A DNA stretch of 64,000 bases from Pseudotabrizicola algicola (GTDB taxonomy: Bacteria > Pseudomonadota > Alphaproteobacteria > Rhodobacterales > Rhodobacteraceae). How positions within the stretch are numbered: the first letter of the stretch is position 1; the number at the start of each line of letters is the position of its first letter. The notes under the pieces were generated by a model that was not told the origin of the DNA, ran no database searches, and saw nothing but the letters and a program-made list of their open reading frames with translations. Shown here piece after piece: positions 60,041 to 64,000 of the stretch. Location: NCBI RefSeq assembly GCF_010915705.1, contig NZ_JAAIKE010000011.1, positions 1-64,000 on the forward strand, given 5' to 3'. The translations under genes were made by a program, and so were the position numbers.

Positions 60041-60286
60041 GAGACCAGGCAGCCATGGTGAACTGACGATAGAAGCCGCCGTGTTGCTCTGACGCGTGAA
60101 CTTGCAGGAAACGAGGAGATGGTGTGATCGATCGATCCAAGACGCGGGATACTCCGTAAGAGCCAATGGCCAACCTGGTCGAATACCTGTTTGGACCCCA
60201 CGTCGCGGAAACCATCTTGGCCAGCGTTCATGTGCGAGCGCAACAACAGGCCGGACATATGAACGCAAGCGATCCGATCAAAACCA
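60041..60286. other. IS remnant spacer without a supported gene
   Basis: This piece is probably the 3-prime end of the IS110 element plus junk. A plus-strand frame from 60166 (MANLVEYLFGPHVAETIL...) runs into the antisense of the IS6 transposase and is not trusted. Confidence 0.35.
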
Positions 60287-60712
60287 TCATAGGAATTCTT
60301 GCAAAGAGGGGGCCGTCCACATATGGCTCTTCAACAATTTGCGCATCAGCCGAAGAGCGGCTCCCTTGTTTCTGCGGCTTTGCAGCAGAGCATCGAGAAC
60401 GTAGCCGTTGGCATCGACGGCGCGCCACAGCCAGTATTTCTTGCCCTTGATCGATACGACCATCTCATCGAGATGCCATTTGTCTGCGAAGTTGCCGATC
60501 GACCGCCGCTTGAGTTGGTGGGCGAATTTCAGGCCAAACTTAGTCGTCCATTCTGAGACGGTCTGAAACGAGACGGCAATGCCGCGCTCGGCAAGCAGGT
60601 CTTCGATATCGCGCAGGCTCAGCGGGAACCGGTAATAGAGCCATACCGCATGCGCGATGATCTCGGCTGGAAAGCGGTGGCGTTTGTATCGGGCGGACGC
60701 ATCGTCAGTCAT
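60287..60712 (-). pseudogene. IS6-family transposase, C-terminally truncated
   Basis: The frame starts YKRHRFPAEIIAHAVWLYYR and has SLRDIEDLLAERGIAVSFQT, WHLDEMVVSIKGKKYWLWRA (first catalytic Asp region) and VDANGYVLDALLQSRRNKGA, typical of IS6/IS26-like transposases. IS6-type sequence ends after LMRKLLK at about 60323. The remaining Asp and Glu of the DDE triad are lost, so the enzyme is dead. Confidence 0.8.
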
Positions 60713-60759
60713 GCCGATAGACTATTGCCTCGATCCGCACCAGCCGGTTAAGGCGACGC

Positions 60760-61020
60760 CTCCCTGCCGCACTCAAGCAGCACGGCGGAGCCGATTCGCC
60801 AGTACGCGCTGGGCGTCCCCGTGCCGCTTCTTCAACTACAGTACTGTCGAGATCGGCAATAGCGCCACCGAACAGGCGATCCGGCCAATCGCATTCGGCT
60901 CTAAGGACCGGTTGTTTGCTGAAGCGGACAAGGGCGTCGCTCTCGTCGCTCATCGAAACCGCGAAGCTCAACGGCTATTGCCGTAGTACATCGCCCAGCA
61001 CCCTCACCGGACGTTTACCA
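60760..61020 (+). pseudogene. IS66-family transposase remnant with frameshift
   Basis: RFASTRWASPCRFFNYSTVE, IGNSATEQAIRPIAFGSKDR and LFAEADKG in one frame, and SLSSLIETAKLNG in the next, together give the C-terminal end of an IS66 TnpC transposase (NNxAERAxRPxxxGRKN... SLIETAKLNG). The frame break near 60935 and missing remainder show decay. Confidence 0.65.
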
Positions 61021-61155
61021 GGCACTCTGGTGTCGGCTTCCCCTCGTATCTCTGACGCCTCCGTGATCGACGTGAAAGAAGGAATCACAGTCGATTCATA
61101 GGGCACAAAGACTATGAACGATGTAGGTAATTGAGGGTTTGGGCGGTCGGATGCA

Positions 61156-61887
61156 TTAGTGCGATAGTATTTTCGAAAGAAACATTTGCGCTCGCTCACT
61201 TCGAGGAGTGCCGAAAAAGTCACTCTTCGTCGCATCTTCGACAATTTCGCCCTTGTCCATAAAAATTACGCGGTCTGCTACCTTCTTCGCAAACCCCATT
61301 TCGTGCGTGACAACCATCATGGTCATCCCTTCCTGCGCGAGTTCGACCATAACGTCGAGCACTTCGTTGATCATCTCAGGATCGAGTGCTGAGGTGGGTT
61401 CATCGAAAAGCATGCAAATCGGGTCCATGACAAGCGCACGCGCAATCGCCACGCGCTGCTGCTGGCCTCCCGAAAGCTGGCCAGGGAATTTTTCCGCGTG
61501 CGCCTTCAGCCCAACTCGATCAAGGAGTTTCATAGCCTTTGCCATCGCCTCATCGCGGCGCCGGCCAAGTACCTTCATCTGACCCAGGCAGAGATTCTCA
61601 TAAATTCGGAGGTGGGGAAAAAGTTCGAAATGTTGGAAAACCATACCCACCCGGGAGCGAAGCTTCGTAAGATTCGTCTTCTTGTCAGTAACTTCAACCC
61701 CGTCGAGAACAATTCTCCCCTCTTGGATGGGCTCCAAGGCATTAACGCATTTAATGAGCGTTGATTTCCCGGACCCGGATGGACCGCAAATCACGACAAC
61801 TTCGCCCTTGTTGACGTTTGTCGAACAATCCGTCAGCACGCGAAAAGACTGCCCGTACCATTTGCTAACATGGCTGAGTTCGATCAT
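61156..61887 (-). CDS. Polar amino acid ABC transporter ATP-binding protein (GltL-like)
   Basis: The 243-aa ATPase begins [12 protein letters not shown] and carries [20 protein letters not shown] (Walker A), [19 protein letters not shown] (signature), [15 protein letters not shown] (Walker B) and [20 protein letters not shown] (H-loop), typical of GltL/GlnQ. GAAGGAG before 61887 favours this start; an in-frame ATG at 61950 directly after the permease stop is an alternative. It is the last gene of the transporter operon. Confidence 0.92.
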   Translation of the reverse strand: MIELSHVSKWYGQSFRVLTDCSTNVNKGEVVVICGPSGSGKSTLIKCVNALEPIQEGRIVLDGVEVTDKKTNLTKLRSRVGMVFQHFELFPHLRIYENLCLGQMKVLGRRRDEAMAKAMKLLDRVGLKAHAEKFPGQLSGGQQQRVAIARALVMDPICMLFDEPTSALDPEMINEVLDVMVELAQEGMTMMVVTHEMGFAKKVADRVIFMDKGEIVEDATKSDFFGTPRSERAQMFLSKILSH

Positions 61888-61954
61888 GGCTGCTCCTTCG
61901 AGCGGACGCGAGGTGTTGGGGGACACTTGGGATTGGATCGTAGCAGACATTTGA

Positions 61955-62647
61955 TCACCGTATGATTGCTGTGCGCGCTTCGAGGCGCTTGACCAGGAAG
62001 GAGGCGGCGAATGAGATCACGAAGTATATGATCGCCGCGAAGAGATACATTTCCACAAGGCGACCATCGCGCTGTGCGACTTTAGAAGCAGCACCGAGGA
62101 AGTCTGTCAGCGAAATGACATATACGAGAGATGTATCTTGAAAGAGGATGATCGTTTGCGTCAACATGACCGGCAGCATATTGCGGAATGCCTGCGGCAG
62201 AACGATATAGCCCATCACCTGTGAGTAGTTTAACCCTATTGCATACCCGGCGCCGGTCTGTCCGCGAGGGATCGACTGGATTCCGGCTCGCATGATTTCT
62301 GAGAAGTATGCTGCCTCGAAAAGGGTGAACGTGATGAGTGCCGACGCAAATGCGCCCACGGCGATCGGCTGGCTCGCTCCGATGAGCCAGGCCCCAATAT
62401 AGGGGACGAGGAAGTAGAACCAGAAAATTACAAGTACGAGCGGAAGAGACCGCATCAGGTTCACGTACCCGCCGGCGAGTGTCGACAAGGCTTTGATCGA
62501 GCTAAGCCGCATGAGTGCTAGGAGGGTTCCAAGCACGATCCCCCCGATGGTGGCGAGCGCGGTCAGTAGCAGCGTGAAACGCATGCCATCCCAGAATAGA
62601 TAGGGAAGAGAACGGGCGATGACGTCGAAGTCAAAACTATAGAACAT
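61955..62647 (-). CDS. Amino acid ABC permease (GltK-like)
   Basis: The 230-aa permease has the HisM/GltK pattern: [60 protein letters not shown] (EAA loop) and [19 protein letters not shown]. It begins 2 bases after the first permease gene ends. Confidence 0.92.
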   Translation of the reverse strand: MFYSFDFDVIARSLPYLFWDGMRFTLLLTALATIGGIVLGTLLALMRLSSIKALSTLAGGYVNLMRSLPLVLVIFWFYFLVPYIGAWLIGASQPIAVGAFASALITFTLFEAAYFSEIMRAGIQSIPRGQTGAGYAIGLNYSQVMGYIVLPQAFRNMLPVMLTQTIILFQDTSLVYVISLTDFLGAASKVAQRDGRLVEMYLFAAIIYFVISFAASFLVKRLEARTAIIR

Positions 62648-62649
62648 CG

Positions 62650-63381
62650 TTAACGCCCCGCAGTATAGCCAGGTACAGCAACCCGGTGTTCAAGGTAGAG
62701 CATCCCGATCGTTACCAGGATGTTGACAGTGAGATAAAGGACAGTCGCGACGGTGAACGCCTCGAATATCTGAAAGGTGAATTCCTGCATGGCTCGGGCG
62801 CGGGCAGTGAGTTCTACCAGTCCGATCGTGAGTGCCACCGACGTATTCTTGATCGTGTTCAGGAACTCAGACGTCAGTGGAGGCAGGATGATCCGAAATG
62901 CCATTGGCAGCAGAACATATCGATAGGTTTGCGGTGTCGTAAGCCCGATTGCGGCACCCGCCAGCTTCTGACCACGGGGCAGTGAGCTGATGCCCGCACG
63001 GAGCTGTTCCGCGACTCGTGCCGACATATAAAAGCCGAGCCCCAAGACCGTCGTCCAGAACGCCGAATTTGGCAACGCTTTCAACCAGTTGCCCATGCTT
63101 TGCGGTAGCAGTTCAGGCAACACGAAATACCAAAGGAAAAGCTGTACAAGGAAAGGAATGTTGCGAAACAATTCCACATATGCGCTCGCAATCCTTTGGG
63201 CAGGCCCGGACGGCATCGTCCGCATCACCCCGACGACAAAACCCAGTGCCAGCGCAAGAAGCCATGCACCTACTGCGGTGACTAGCGTTACTTGCAGACC
63301 CCGCAACAGCATTTCCAAGTAACTACCCGACCCATCCAGCGATTGCTGGAAGAGAATTCCCCAGTTCCAGTTATAGTTCAT
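62650..63381 (-). CDS. Amino acid ABC permease (GltJ-like)
   Basis: The 243-aa permease begins MNYNWNWGILFQQSLDG and has VELFRNIPFLVQLFLWYFVL, LRAGISSLPRGQKLAGAAIG (EAA loop) and IKNTSVALTIGLVELTARA, as in GltJ of glutamate/aspartate systems. GGAGGG before 63381 sets the start; a frame extends to 63402. Confidence 0.92.
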   Translation of the reverse strand: MNYNWNWGILFQQSLDGSGSYLEMLLRGLQVTLVTAVGAWLLALALGFVVGVMRTMPSGPAQRIASAYVELFRNIPFLVQLFLWYFVLPELLPQSMGNWLKALPNSAFWTTVLGLGFYMSARVAEQLRAGISSLPRGQKLAGAAIGLTTPQTYRYVLLPMAFRIILPPLTSEFLNTIKNTSVALTIGLVELTARARAMQEFTFQIFEAFTVATVLYLTVNILVTIGMLYLEHRVAVPGYTAGR

Positions 63382-63444
63382 AGAGCCCTCCGTACGCTCC
63401 AAGCCTCATGGCGACGTTCTTTCGCCATGAGGCAGTTGTTGGAA

Positions 63445-64000
63445 TTATTGCAGGTAGGAGGCCGTGTCGGCGGAGTCGGAAGGGTTCTCGAACGCGCGCT
63501 TCAATGCCGGGTCAAGCGGGACGTTCAGGTTAAGCCCGCGGGGCGGGATGGCCTGGTTGAACCACTTGTTGTAGATATCCAGCATCTCCGGGCTCTTGTA
63601 GAGCGCGGCGGTCGCGTCATCTACGAGTTCCTTGAACTCCGCATCGTCGCGACGGAGCATGATTGCATAGGGTTGGGGATTGGAAAATGCCTCCTGCGAG
63701 ATTGCATAGCCGGACGGATCGCGCGACCCGGCAACGAGCGAGGCCAGCAGAATGTCGTCCATCACGAATGCTGCCGCACGACCCGTTTCGACCATAAGGA
63801 ACGCTTCCGCATGGTCGTTTGCGGCAATGATGTTCATGCCGAGTTGCTGCGCCGTATTCACTTCGTTCAGCTCTTGGATATTGACCGTTCCGGATGTCGA
63901 CACGACTGACTGGCCTTTGAGGTCGGCAATCGAGCTGAGATTGCTCGATTTCTTGGCAACGAACCTGTTTGCAGTCAGAAAGTATGTATTGCTGAACGCC
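63445..64000 (-). CDS. Amino acid-binding protein (GltI-like), partial
   Basis: The last 184 residues of a solute-binding protein lie in the window; the start is beyond the right edge. Visible parts are SIADLKGQSVVSTSGTVNIQ, AFLMVETGRAAAFVMDDILL, FKELVDDATAALYKSPEMLD and YNKWFNQAIPPRGLNLNVPL, close to glutamate/aspartate-binding GltI proteins, including the IPPRG-N-N end. It is the first visible gene of the operon and precedes the permeases by 63 bases. Confidence 0.9.
   Translation of the reverse strand, partial: AFSNTYFLTANRFVAKKSSNLSSIADLKGQSVVSTSGTVNIQELNEVNTAQQLGMNIIAANDHAEAFLMVETGRAAAFVMDDILLASLVAGSRDPSGYAISQEAFSNPQPYAIMLRRDDAEFKELVDDATAALYKSPEMLDIYNKWFNQAIPPRGLNLNVPLDPALKRAFENPSDSADTASYLQ

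Noticed and set aside
60166-60450. Small plus-strand frame MANLVEYLFGPHV...
   Set aside because: More than half is antisense to the IS6 transposase fragment, and no family was recognised.
1-64000. tRNA, rRNA or riboswitch genes
   Set aside because: No cloverleaf, rRNA core or known riboswitch pattern was noticed; a covariance-model scan would be decisive.

Overview
The window looks like a conjugative or mobilisable accessory replicon (plasmid or integrated element) of a high-GC alphaproteobacterium, most likely Rhodobacteraceae (Paracoccus/Rhodobacter type). The evidence is the HvrA-like H-NS protein, the strawberry-notch helicase/methylase plus Toprim plus DUF2493 backbone typical of such plasmids, a VirB/VirD4 transfer system with VirC1/VirC2-like partners, and many ISL3, Tn5053, IS110, IS6 and IS66 pieces. 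No rRNA, tRNA or CRISPR array was seen. Calls rest on reading motifs and gene order; no database search was run.

Layout. 0.3-2.3 kb: an Eco29kI-like restriction-modification pair. 2.3-13.1 kb: plasmid housekeeping (helicase/methylase, Toprim protein, DUF2493, H-NS-like protein, SSB) interrupted by an XRE-ImmA regulator with an unknown 233-aa partner. 13.2-20.1 kb: a defence-like island. A bacterial ubiquitin-like conjugation operon (two-domain ubiquitin-like protein, E2, JAB-E1 fusion, DUF6527 zinc protein) lies on the minus strand. It is flanked on one side by a divergent XRE + ImmA/IrrE pair with a cysteine-rich protein, and on the other by a convergent RHH-GNAT-XRE-ImmA operon. 20.2-23.4 kb: Fic protein, bactofilin, WGR protein and small unknowns.

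23.4-40.6 kb: transfer region. VirC2/VirC1-like proteins, a hairpin- and repeat-rich putative oriT, MobC, a VirD2-type relaxase and VirD4 read towards a minus-strand operon virB1-2-3-4, lipoprotein, VirB5-like/transglycosylase fusion, virB5, virB6, virB8. The virD4 and virB8 frames run through each other tail to tail and virB9, virB10 and virB11 are absent here. This suggests a deletion that joined the two genes and disabled self-transfer.

40.7-53.7 kb: a catabolic island for an amine or amide. It holds a class III aminotransferase, a PuuA-like glutamine-synthetase-family ligase, an aldehyde dehydrogenase, a DmpA/P1 peptidase, a PotABCD-like ABC importer, a two-subunit N,N-dimethylformamidase-like amidohydrolase and a GntR/FCD regulator with two apparent winged-helix units. 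The same palindromic operator stands before the aminotransferase operon and before the transporter, so this looks like one regulon.

53.8-61.1 kb: an insertion-sequence graveyard. Two ISL3-family elements (one transposase with an internal stop codon) sit among broken ArsR-, MerR- and VKOR-type genes and TniA, IS110, IS6 and IS66 fragments. 61.2-64 kb: a glutamate/aspartate-type ABC importer entering from the right edge.
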